From Anaerolineales bacterium (lineage in GTDB: Bacteria > Chloroflexota > Anaerolineae > Anaerolineales > Villigracilaceae): a stretch of DNA of 7,832 bases. The stretch lies in assembly GCA_025966435.1 (NCBI GenBank), contig JAICRQ010000151.1, forward strand, positions 1 to 7,832, written 5' to 3'. The position numbers and the translations under genes are program-made. The notes under the pieces are model-generated. The model was given only the letters and a program-made list of their open reading frames with translations. It did no database searches and was not told the DNA's origin. Positions 1-5,959 of this stretch are shown here, one piece after another. Within the stretch, counting starts at the first letter, position 1. Each line of letters starts with the position of its first letter.

Positions 1-2
1 GT

Positions 3-590
3 CCCGGGATTGGGAGGATCCTTCTTGAGGAGGATTTCTCCGACGACAGCCTGTGGGATATTGCCGTCTCAGAGGATGCGAGCGCCAGCCTTAGCCGGAA
101 CCGGCTGACACTTGTCGCAAGATCCGGATTTTATCTGACAAGCATGCGCCGCGAACTGCCTCTCAGCGACTTCTACGCGGAGATCACTGCCCGCCCGAGC
201 CTGTGCCGCGGCGAGGACAATTACGGACTGGTCGTGCGTGGTGTGGGAAGCTCGTTTTACCGGTTTGTGCTGGCTTGCAACGGGATGATCCGCGCGGAAC
301 GCATCACTGGCGGTACACGGCTGCCTTTGCAGGAGCCGGTTCCGAGCGGGGATGCGCCCGGCGCGCCGGGAGAGGTACGCATTGGGGTATGGGCTGTGGG
401 GAACGAGATGAGGTTATTCCTCAACGATCGTTATCAGTTCAGCGTGGTAGATCCATCTTTCCCCAGCGGCGCTCTCGGGGTCTTTGTGCGTTCGACGGGC
501 GAAACACCTGTAACGATCGTATTCTCAGATCTCGCGATATATAAGGTAGATTACACGCTACCAACAAAAACGCCGATCCCTACACCTTGA
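3..590 (+). CDS. C-terminal part of a concanavalin-like (LamG/DUF1080-type) surface protein, 5' end outside window
   Basis: The frame is open from the first complete codon at base 3, so the ATG at 144 is internal and the gene begins upstream of the window. The visible 195 residues start with an EEDFSDDSLWDI segment and continue as alternating hydrophobic strands with YGLVVRG, YRFVLACNG, NEMRLFLNDRYQFSVVDPSF and GALGVFVRS. This is the pattern of the jelly-roll ConA-like domain found repeatedly in exported Chloroflexota proteins, where it is assumed to bind carbohydrate or other surface ligands. The protein ends in TLPTKTPIPTP directly before the stop. Such Thr/Pro runs usually link two domains, so ending on one is odd: the last domain may have been lost, or the run may be a tail. 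The exact ligand is unknown and no catalytic residues are evident. The family assignment comes from pattern, not alignment. Confidence 0.7.
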   Translation, partial: PGIGRILLEEDFSDDSLWDIAVSEDASASLSRNRLTLVARSGFYLTSMRRELPLSDFYAEITARPSLCRGEDNYGLVVRGVGSSFYRFVLACNGMIRAERITGGTRLPLQEPVPSGDAPGAPGEVRIGVWAVGNEMRLFLNDRYQFSVVDPSFPSGALGVFVRSTGETPVTIVFSDLAIYKVDYTLPTKTPIPTP

Positions 591-618
591 AGACACCTGC
601 TTTGTGCTGACATTAACC

Positions 619-645
619 TGTAAACTGCAAGTGTTTACGATTTTT
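619..645 (+). terminator. Possible weak intrinsic terminator after the first gene
   Basis: GTAAAC at 620-625 and GTTTAC at 633-638 can pair as a 6-bp stem around a 7-nt loop, with one G-U pair possible outside it. A T5 run lies at 641-645. The stem is A/T-rich and therefore weak, and it overlaps the proposed -35 region of the next gene. The same inverted repeat could instead be an operator. Confidence 0.3.
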
Positions 646-662
646 GATTTTCCATTTACGAT
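634..662 (+). promoter_or_regulatory. Candidate promoter of the DNA methyltransferase gene, leaderless type
   Basis: TTTACG (634-639) and TACGAT (657-662) are separated by 17 bp. Each matches 4 of 6 positions of the sigma-70 -35 and -10 consensus. Only 6 nt separate TACGAT from the ATG at 669, and no Shine-Dalgarno sequence is present, so transcription would start at or next to the start codon. The 9-mer TTTACGATT occurs at 634-642 and again at 655-663, so the apparent promoter could also be a by-product of a decayed short repeat. Confidence 0.4.
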
Positions 663-668
663 TAGCCC

Positions 669-1496
669 ATGTCTCGTAATAAACTGAACGATCTAGACTC
701 TAAGCGCTGGCTGAAATTCCAGAAATCCTGGTTTATTCACAACCCACCGCCGCGTAAGAAGGGCGTGCTGGTCCATCCCGCCAAGTTCCCTGAAACGCTG
801 GCACAGGAATTCATCGAGTTCTTCACCAAACAGGGCGAAACCGTGCTCGATCCCATGGCAGGGACGGGTTCCACGCTCGTCGCAGCACTACGCGCGGGCA
901 GAAATTCCTACGGCGTCGAGTTGAATCCCAAATATGCCGAGATTGCAAAACAAATTATCGAAGAAGAACGCACAGTACTCGGAGAGAAAGTCTCCAATCT
1001 CCAATCTCTTATTTTGAATGGCGATGCCGCCCAAATTACAAATCACCAGTTACCACCAATCGACTACGTCCTCACATCCCCTCCCTACTGGGACATGCTC
1101 CGCGCCAGAGGGGCAGAGACTCAAAAGAAACGCCGTGAATCTACCGAGCTGGATGTCCATTACTCAGACGATCCAAACGACCTGGGAAACATCCACGACT
1201 ACGAAGAATTTCTTGAAAAGCTGGTCACTATTTACAAAGGCTTGAAACCTTTATTATGTGACAAAGCATATCTCACGATTATTGTGAAGAACGTAAAAAA
1301 AGGTGGGAAGATTTATCCCCTGGCATGGGACATCGCTCGCGAGCTTGGCAAGACCTATACATTGAAGGACGAAAAAATCTGGGTGCAGGATAATCAGCGT
1401 CTTGCGCCGTTTGGACTGGGATCGGCATGGGTGAGTAATACATTTCATCATTATTGTTTGCAGTTTAGGAATGAGTCAGGAATAGAACATGACTGA
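669..1496 (+). CDS. Site-specific DNA methyltransferase, N4-cytosine / N6-adenine type
   Basis: The 275-residue product should transfer a methyl group from S-adenosylmethionine to an exocyclic amino group of cytosine (N4) or adenine (N6) in a DNA target. Motif X-like sequence HPAKFP lies at residues 36-41. The SAM-binding loop DPMAGTGST is at 61-69, the acidic strand end GVELN at 82-86, NGDA at 117-120, and the catalytic motif IV TSPPYW at 136-141. TSPPY is most typical of N4-cytosine enzymes, but N6-adenine enzymes also carry it. The SAM loop precedes the catalytic motif, and only a short segment is left for target recognition, so the enzyme is at the small end of the family. The ATG at 669 gives a natural N-terminus, but no ribosome-binding site is visible. 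The gene overlaps the Nudix gene by 8 nt, which suggests co-transcription and coupled translation. It may be an orphan enzyme or the modification half of a restriction system; a nuclease-like gene lies about 550 nt downstream. Confidence 0.88.
   Translation: MSRNKLNDLDSKRWLKFQKSWFIHNPPPRKKGVLVHPAKFPETLAQEFIEFFTKQGETVLDPMAGTGSTLVAALRAGRNSYGVELNPKYAEIAKQIIEEERTVLGEKVSNLQSLILNGDAAQITNHQLPPIDYVLTSPPYWDMLRARGAETQKKRRESTELDVHYSDDPNDLGNIHDYEEFLEKLVTIYKGLKPLLCDKAYLTIIVKNVKKGGKIYPLAWDIARELGKTYTLKDEKIWVQDNQRLAPFGLGSAWVSNTFHHYCLQFRNESGIEHD
991..1057 (+). repeat. Short degenerate tandem repeats inside the methyltransferase gene
   Basis: Two exact copies of TCTCCAA (991-997, 998-1004) and a degenerate third (1005-1011) are followed at 1032-1057 by a loose CAAATTAC / AAATCACC / AGTTACC series. 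They encode residues 108-130, between the SAM-binding half and the catalytic TSPPY motif, and leave the frame intact. The composition resembles low-complexity intergenic repeats rather than the flanking coding sequence. Confidence 0.45.
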
Positions 1497-1893
1497 AACC
1501 CCTCAAGTTGGAACCGCGATGATTCTTACGAAAGGCGACAAAGTGCTTTTGATGAAGCGCAAGGGACCTCACGGCACGGGCACCTGGTCCACCCCGGGCG
1601 GACATTTGGATTTCGGCGAGACGCTCGAGGGCTGCGCGGCGCGCGAGGCAAAGGAAGAAGTTGGCGTAGATGTTGTGGACGTCCGTTTTCGAGCCGTGAC
1701 CAACGATATTTTCGAGGGAACGGGGCAGCATTACATCACGATCTGGCTGGAGGGCAAGGCAGTGGGCGATCCTTTTATCGCCGCTGAAAAAGAAGTGGCA
1801 GAGATCGGCTGGTTCGCCTGGGACGCGCTGCCGCAGCCTCTCTTCCTGCCATTGGAAAATTTAGTTAAAGAGAATAGTTACCCGCCAAAGTGA
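1489..1893 (+). CDS. Nudix hydrolase (MutT/NUDT15-like)
   Basis: This 134-residue protein carries a complete Nudix box, GX5EX7REUXEEXGU, at residues 38-60 (G38, E44, R52, E53, E56, E57, G59). The enzyme should be a Mg2+-dependent hydrolase of a nucleoside diphosphate linked to another group, such as a nucleoside triphosphate, a damaged nucleotide or a nucleotide sugar. The WSTPGGHLDFGE stretch just before and into the box is typical of the NUDT15-like branch that acts on (deoxy)nucleoside triphosphates. The substrate cannot be fixed from sequence. The length is normal for a single-domain Nudix protein, and no signal peptide is seen, so it is cytoplasmic. The ATG lies 8 nt inside the methyltransferase gene, with AGGAA at 1478-1482 as a plausible ribosome-binding site, which points to translational coupling. 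A role beside a DNA methyltransferase could be nucleotide-pool clean-up, but this may be only positional. Confidence 0.92.
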   Translation: MTETPQVGTAMILTKGDKVLLMKRKGPHGTGTWSTPGGHLDFGETLEGCAAREAKEEVGVDVVDVRFRAVTNDIFEGTGQHYITIWLEGKAVGDPFIAAEKEVAEIGWFAWDALPQPLFLPLENLVKENSYPPK

Positions 1894-1895
1894 AG

Positions 1896-2033
1896 ATGAG
1901 TTTCTTTATATACAAAAGTGTGGCGGAACGATACGCAAAGCACCGACCATATTTCCATCCCCTGGTGATCGAAAAGATCAGAGCACACCTTCCGTTCAGC
2001 GGTTTGATCCGGTACCTGCAAAAAGATTTCTGA
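1896..2033 (+). pseudogene. Truncated class I SAM-dependent methyltransferase, N-terminal fragment
   Basis: A 45-codon frame opens with ATG 2 nt after the Nudix stop and ends at a TGA at 2031. Its first 35 or so residues contain SVAERYAKHRPYFHP and LVIEKIRAHLPF. This matches the conserved N-terminus of small-molecule or general class I SAM methyltransferases (Methyltransf_11/25 type), which read roughly Y-x-x-x-R-P-x-F-H-P and are followed within a few residues by the LDVGCGTG SAM-binding loop. That loop and everything after it are missing; the next gene starts 17 nt downstream in another frame. The likely history is a deletion or replacement that fused the start of a methyltransferase gene to the following region. 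The tight spacing suggests the intact gene once belonged to the operon. A functional 45-residue peptide is possible but less likely. The family call rests on a short stretch. Confidence 0.6.
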
Positions 2034-2050
2034 TCGTTTCTGCTTTCTCT

Positions 2051-3046
2051 ATGATCGACAGCACTGATTTTCTCTCACTCCCATACACCCGTGACCTGAC
2101 GGAAGGCGGAATTGCCTATGCGCTCCGTTCGTTGCCGTACAGTTTCCACCGTACAAAAGGCTCGGTGTACGACCGATTGCGACGACTTGTGGCAAGCGCC
2201 GCTGTGGATCTCGCGTTGCGGCGCTATCTCTCGGAACAGACTATTCCCTTTGAAGTAAAAAGCGCCCTGCCGTTTACAGAACGTGAGCGTTATGATGTAA
2301 CTCTCGGTGGACGGCGCTGTGAGATTAAGTCATTTCTTATCAGTCCTCGTGAACAAATTCTTCAAATACAACGTAATCCCAAACTCTTGTTGAACGTGCC
2401 TGCATTGGTCGCTTCTGATCAACACGCGGCAGAGGGATATTCGCCGCGCGATCTATATCTCTTTGCGTTTCTCACAGGCCGGGTCACGACGACACAACAG
2501 GAACTGAAAGACATCGTCGAAGCACAGCAGCCTCATTCTCTTGTCCATGTGATGCCTGATGCGTGGAACCGCCCCTCGAACTGGAATCCGCTGGGGAAGC
2601 TGGTGTTGAAGTCCGATTCAGAGGAACCACAGACAATCGAAATCAGCGGGCAGGATGCGGGGCGCGCGATGCGTTCTCTAATCGTAAAGCTGCCGCCGCG
2701 AACACGCATCGATGTCGAAAACGAATTCTTTTCTGTATCTTACATCCACACAAAGTCCATCTCGCCTGCAAGGGTGGGAATCCACAGTTCTGCGCGCAAA
2801 GAGACTCATCTGATTTCTACAACAGACTGGGGGAACATATGGGTATACGGTCTGGAACTATGGCTGCTGGGGTACCTCACTCGGGAGGAATTCAGCCGCC
2901 GTGCAAGTTTTCTCCCAGCGGGTTCGCGGGTCTTTCCATACAATTACACCCAGGTAAAGAATCTGGCTGTTCCAGTGTCTAAGCTTCGGCCGCTCTCAGA
3001 GTTATTCGAGCGCGTGAAATTGCCATCATCGGTGACCTCTGCGTGA
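2051..3046 (+). CDS. Uncharacterised protein with PD-(D/E)XK-like nuclease motif
   Basis: I do not recognise this 331-residue family with certainty. Residues 44-66 form an amphipathic helix, followed by strands around YDVTLGGRRCEIKSFLIS with D82, E91 and K93. This is a D-x(8)-E-x-K arrangement at a hairpin after a helix, as expected for the metal site of PD-(D/E)XK nucleases. A further hydrophobic strand with DLYLFAFLTG at 134-143 fits the rest of such a core. The C-terminal half (about 180-330) is a separate mixed alpha/beta region with WGNIWVYGLELWLLGYLTREEF near 260-281, perhaps a DNA- or partner-binding domain. No signal peptide or membrane segment is seen, so it is cytoplasmic. The ATG at 2051 has no clear Shine-Dalgarno or -10 sequence; the frame stays open upstream through at least 1919, but codons there do not look coding. 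The gene follows a DNA methyltransferase/Nudix pair and a methyltransferase remnant, so a restriction or defence role is plausible but not shown. Confidence 0.65.
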   Translation: MIDSTDFLSLPYTRDLTEGGIAYALRSLPYSFHRTKGSVYDRLRRLVASAAVDLALRRYLSEQTIPFEVKSALPFTERERYDVTLGGRRCEIKSFLISPREQILQIQRNPKLLLNVPALVASDQHAAEGYSPRDLYLFAFLTGRVTTTQQELKDIVEAQQPHSLVHVMPDAWNRPSNWNPLGKLVLKSDSEEPQTIEISGQDAGRAMRSLIVKLPPRTRIDVENEFFSVSYIHTKSISPARVGIHSSARKETHLISTTDWGNIWVYGLELWLLGYLTREEFSRRASFLPAGSRVFPYNYTQVKNLAVPVSKLRPLSELFERVKLPSSVTSA

Positions 3047-3077
3047 GGAATTAATAATTAGGAATAGTAATTAAAGA
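3046..3077 (+). promoter_or_regulatory. AT-rich imperfect repeat and candidate promoter before the S41 peptidase gene
   Basis: Two imperfect copies, AGGAATTAATAATT (3046-3059) and AGGAATAGTAATT (3060-3072), fill the gap between the genes. TAGTAA at 3065-3070 could serve as a -10 element, leaving 7 nt before the ATG at 3078. No good -35 is seen. With no clear ribosome-binding site, a leaderless transcript is the simplest reading. Confidence 0.3.
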
Positions 3078-4463
3078 ATGAGAATCAAACGAATTATTTT
3101 TGGACTTTTGATCTTACCCATGCTGGCGTGTAACTTCGTGACGCAGATGGTGTATCCGCCAACGCCGACGCCGCTCCCGACAGAAACAATGGTCCCAACG
3201 GTGACAGCATCTCCCATCCCGACACCTCAGCTTCAACCTGCCTACATTCCACCCGAATGTTCAACTGTACCCCTTGCGACCATTCCGCCGGATCTTGCCG
3301 TGCAAGCCACGCCGGATGTCCCCATCGAGGAAATTTCACAAGCCGAACAGCTCAGCATCTTCCGGGAATTGGGCGATGTGGTCGAGGCGGTCTACGTCTA
3401 CCCGGACTACAACGGGAAAGACTGGAATGAGATCGAGTCACGATACCAGGCAAGGATCGAGGCAGGTCTGGATACGCAATCCTTCTATAATGAAATGTTC
3501 CTGATGATCGAAGAGCTTGGTGACGAACATTCATTTTTCCTCTCGCCCGTGGAAGTGGCGGAGTCGGAAGCCGAGTTGCGTGGAGACATCGAATATGTGG
3601 GCGTGGGTATTTATGGTCAACCCGACTTCGAGCGAGACCGTCTGATCGTGGTTTCGACATTTCCCGGTTCTCCCGCCGCGTATGGAGGCATACAGCATCA
3701 CGACAGTATCCTGTCTGTAGATGGGCAGGCGATTAACGAAGACTTCAGTGACCGCCTGCGCGGACCCCAATGTTCAGCCGTAGTGCTCACTGTCCAGTCC
3801 CCCGGCGAAGCGCCGCGTGACGTGATGCTCGTCCGCTATTCGATCCACGGGAATATTCCTATCGACGCACGCTTGGTCTCAACCACTGATGGATCAAAGA
3901 TCGGGTACATCTTTATCCCTTCGTTTTTCGATGAGACACTGCCAGAGCAGATCGAGAATGCCCTCAACGAATTTGGTCGGCTAGACGGGTTGATCCTGGA
4001 CCTGCGCATGAACGGCGGCGGGAGCAGCAGTGTGACCTATCCCATCCTGGAATATTTTATTGAGGGCAGGTTAGGGCAGTTTGTCAGCCGCGATTCTTCG
4101 CGCGAACTGGAGATTCGGGCGAACGAAATTCAGAATTCACAGACCGTCCCACTGATCGTAATGGTCAGCCAGGATACCGTCAGCTTTGGTGAGATCTTTG
4201 CTGGGGTACTGCAGGATGCTGGTCGCGCTCAGATCGTCGGGGAAACGAGCCTCGGCAATGTGGAGGTATTGCATGGGTACGACTTTGAAGATGGCTCACA
4301 GGTCTGGATTGCCGCCGAGACGTTTACTTCCTCCTTTTCCGGCGCAAACTGGGAAGAAACCGGCATTATCCCGGATGTGCAAGCTTTTGCAGAGTGGGAC
4401 ACCTTTTATTTCGAGAACGATCCTTCCGTTGCAGCGGCGGTCAATCTGTTGGGACATCAATAA
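3078..4463 (+). CDS. S41-family (C-terminal processing protease-like) lipoprotein with PDZ domain, catalytic Lys replaced
   Basis: Residues 1-17 form a lipoprotein signal peptide ending in a lipobox MLAC with C18, so the mature protein is tethered to the outer face of the membrane. A Thr/Pro-rich spacer follows at about 27-55. Residues 88-165 resemble the helical N-terminal region of CtpA-type proteases, including ELGDEHSFFL at 146-155. A PDZ domain at about 172-255 has PGSPAAYGGIQHHDSILSVD. The S41 core at 270-437 has GLILDLRMNGGG (304-315) and DTVSFGEIFAGVLQDAGRA (366-384). By comparison with E. coli Tsp (S430, D441, K455), the serine is S369 and the aspartate D380, but the position of the general-base lysine is N394 in the GETSLGNVEV stretch. 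The protein may be a protease with a changed mechanism or an inactive peptide-binding relative. The gene has its own terminator downstream (4520-4546). Confidence 0.88.
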   Translation: MRIKRIIFGLLILPMLACNFVTQMVYPPTPTPLPTETMVPTVTASPIPTPQLQPAYIPPECSTVPLATIPPDLAVQATPDVPIEEISQAEQLSIFRELGDVVEAVYVYPDYNGKDWNEIESRYQARIEAGLDTQSFYNEMFLMIEELGDEHSFFLSPVEVAESEAELRGDIEYVGVGIYGQPDFERDRLIVVSTFPGSPAAYGGIQHHDSILSVDGQAINEDFSDRLRGPQCSAVVLTVQSPGEAPRDVMLVRYSIHGNIPIDARLVSTTDGSKIGYIFIPSFFDETLPEQIENALNEFGRLDGLILDLRMNGGGSSSVTYPILEYFIEGRLGQFVSRDSSRELEIRANEIQNSQTVPLIVMVSQDTVSFGEIFAGVLQDAGRAQIVGETSLGNVEVLHGYDFEDGSQVWIAAETFTSSFSGANWEETGIIPDVQAFAEWDTFYFENDPSVAAAVNLLGHQ

Positions 4464-4519
4464 GCATGCTGACATTAAAAATATAAGCAGCAAAAGGTTT
4501 ACGCATATCTAGGCACACT

Positions 4520-4546
4520 AGGTCACGTGTAACGCGTGACCTTTTT
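4520..4546 (+). terminator. Rho-independent terminator of the S41 peptidase gene
   Basis: An 8-bp perfect stem is formed by AGGTCACG (4520-4527) and CGTGACCT (4535-4542) around a 7-nt loop, directly followed by a T run to 4546. It lies 57 nt after the S41 stop codon and 40 nt before the next start, so it separates two transcription units. Confidence 0.85.
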
Positions 4547-4569
4547 ATTAAAGGGGATTCATACTCCTC

Positions 4570-4578
4570 TGGTACACT
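4570..4578 (+). promoter_or_regulatory. Candidate extended -10 promoter of the C39-like gene, leaderless type
   Basis: TGG followed by TACACT (4573-4578) has the TGn extension plus a fair -10 hexamer. It ends 7 nt before the ATG at 4586. There is no Shine-Dalgarno sequence in front of the start. The preceding terminator requires a new promoter here. No -35 match is evident, which an extended -10 would tolerate. Confidence 0.5.
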
Positions 4579-4585
4579 TTTCCGC

Positions 4586-5839
4586 ATGTCGAAGAGGATG
4601 ATCTTCTTTATTGCCGCGGCTGTCTTTGCACTGTTCAACCTCGCAATGGTTGTCGCTCAAATCCCCGCTATTAATAGTCGCCTTTCATGGCGGTATGATG
4701 TCGCGAAAACTTATTTCCGAAACGTCCTGAATCCCGTCGGCGACGTGCCTACCGCGATTCCCAATCCCACAAGCACCCAAAGCCTCGCCACACCAACAGT
4801 GGCGTTCACGCCGACCGTCCCTGCGGAAGCTGCAACAGCGACCATCATTCCTGCTACAGCAACCCTGGCTCCCCCTCCAGCACAGGCATCCCTGCCTTCG
4901 CCTCCTTACGAAAAGCAGACTCCGAACAACTGCGGTCCCGCCGCCCTGTCCATGATGCTGCATATGTTCGGCTGGTCCGGTGATCAGAAGACGATCTCCG
5001 ATGTGATCAAGCCGGTCAACGGCGACCGCAATGTCAACCCGGAGGAGATGGCGTATTGGGTTCACAACTTCGCGGGCTGGCTCCGCATGGAATATCGCGT
5101 GGGGGGTGATCTGGAAACGCTCAAGCGTTTGATCGCGGCGGGTCACCCCGTGATTATTGAAGGGACTACCTCACTTAACCCGGATGACACCGGCTGGCCC
5201 GACGACGACCTCTGGGCGGCGCACTATCTACTCCTCACCGGATATGACGATGCAACCCGGACCTTTACCATCCAAGATCCATATAGAGGTCCAGATAAGA
5301 AGATTCCGTATGACCAACTAGAGTCGGAGTGGAAACCTTTCAACTATTTGTATCTGGTCGTTTACCTTCCCGAACGTGAAGCCGAGGTGCAAACCTTACT
5401 CGGCCCCAACTGGGACCGCGACATGAACCGCCAGAATGCCCTAGTCAAGGCGCAAGCTGCTACCGCTCAGGACCCCAATGACGCATTTGCGTGGTTCAAT
5501 GTGGGGAGCAACCTTGTTTATTTTGAACAGTATCAGGAAGCCAACGCAGCCTACGATCAGGCGCGAGAGCTTGGTCTGCCGCAACGCATGTTCCGCTACC
5601 AGTTTGGACCGTTCATCGCAAACTTCCAGGCGCATCGCACCGAAGACCTTTTGGCTCTCACCGATTATGCCCTCCAGCGCACAGAGATGTCTGAAGAAAC
5701 CTGGCTCTGGCATGGCTGGGCGTTGTATCGCCAGGGAGATATGAGTGGCGCCGTAGAAGATTGGCGGACGGCGCTTGCCATCCGCCCGGGCTATGAGGAT
5801 GCGTTATATGCGCTGAATTTTGTGGGCGCGACACCTTAG
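4586..5839 (+). CDS. Membrane-anchored C39-like (papain-fold) peptidase domain protein with TPR-like repeats
   Basis: A hydrophobic segment at residues 5-24 acts as a signal anchor or signal peptide; there is no lipobox cysteine. An Ala/Thr/Pro-rich spacer runs from about 54 to 107. Residues 108-262 are a Peptidase_C39_2-type domain with the expected elements: Q111 for the oxyanion hole, NNCGPAAL with C116, WAAHYLLLTGYDD with H213, and IQDPY with D231. A full Cys-His-Asp set makes hydrolysis of a peptide or amide bond outside the cell plausible. It lacks the ABC transporter domains of bacteriocin-processing C39 proteins, so double-glycine leader cleavage is unlikely. From about 285 to 410 there are at least two TPR-like helical pairs, with DAFAWFNVGSNLVYFEQYQEA and TWLWHGWALYRQGDMSGAVEDW as the clearest, probably for protein binding. 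The ATG at 4586 is chosen because it gives a normal signal and sits right after a -10-like element. The substrate is unknown. Confidence 0.85.
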   Translation: MSKRMIFFIAAAVFALFNLAMVVAQIPAINSRLSWRYDVAKTYFRNVLNPVGDVPTAIPNPTSTQSLATPTVAFTPTVPAEAATATIIPATATLAPPPAQASLPSPPYEKQTPNNCGPAALSMMLHMFGWSGDQKTISDVIKPVNGDRNVNPEEMAYWVHNFAGWLRMEYRVGGDLETLKRLIAAGHPVIIEGTTSLNPDDTGWPDDDLWAAHYLLLTGYDDATRTFTIQDPYRGPDKKIPYDQLESEWKPFNYLYLVVYLPEREAEVQTLLGPNWDRDMNRQNALVKAQAATAQDPNDAFAWFNVGSNLVYFEQYQEANAAYDQARELGLPQRMFRYQFGPFIANFQAHRTEDLLALTDYALQRTEMSEETWLWHGWALYRQGDMSGAVEDWRTALAIRPGYEDALYALNFVGATP

Positions 5840-5845
5840 GAATTC

Positions 5846-5930
5846 ATGTCGTTGCGAGCCTGAAGGGCGAAACAATCTCCTGTTCCCAGCCATTCTTTTG
5901 TTCGATGAGATTGCTTCGTCGCAGCGACAT
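5846..5930. repeat. Palindromic dispersed repeat (non-autonomous, MITE/REP-like)
   Basis: The left arm at 5846-5879 and the right arm at 5907-5930 are near-perfect inverted repeats around a 27-nt centre. ATGTCG pairs with CGACAT, TGCGA with TCGCA, and CGAAACAATCTC with GAGATTGCTTCG (one G-U pair). The left arm has about 10 extra bases (GCCTGAAGGG) in the middle, or the right arm lost them. Arms of the form GTCATTGCGAG...GAAGCAATCTC, with their inverse, are a familiar dispersed palindrome in Chloroflexota and other bacterial genomes, from memory. It sits 7 nt after the C39-like stop, so an RNA hairpin could also affect mRNA 3' ends there. Confidence 0.75.
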
Positions 5931-5945
5931 GCAAGGGTCATGACA

Positions 5946-5951
5946 TATAAT
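5946..5951 (+). promoter_or_regulatory. -10 promoter element of the SUMF1-like lipoprotein gene, leaderless type
   Basis: A perfect TATAAT ends 8 nt before the ATG at 5960, so the transcript would begin at or within a base or two of the start codon. No Shine-Dalgarno sequence lies in between. The -35 region would fall in the right arm of the palindromic repeat, where no good match to TTGACA is seen. Confidence 0.6.
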
Positions 5952-5959
5952 TGCTTGTT

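Noticed and set aside
144..590. ATG at 144 as the start of a complete 148-residue gene
   Set aside because: The same frame is open to the left edge and the upstream residues belong to the same domain, so this is an internal Met of a gene that begins outside the window.
1919..2050. Upstream extension of the 2051 gene in the same open frame
   Set aside because: The frame is open but overlaps the methyltransferase remnant, whose frame shows the recognisable protein signature. The extension's residues look random and no better start site is present.
4685..5146. 153-residue frame on the minus strand
   Set aside because: It lies wholly inside the C39-like gene, has a Cys/Arg-rich, unstructured composition, and lacks a start context. 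It is a shadow of the + strand gene.
5951..5959. TTG at 5951 as start of the SUMF1-like gene
   Set aside because: It overlaps the last base of a perfect TATAAT, and the ATG at 5960 gives a normal lipoprotein signal peptide.
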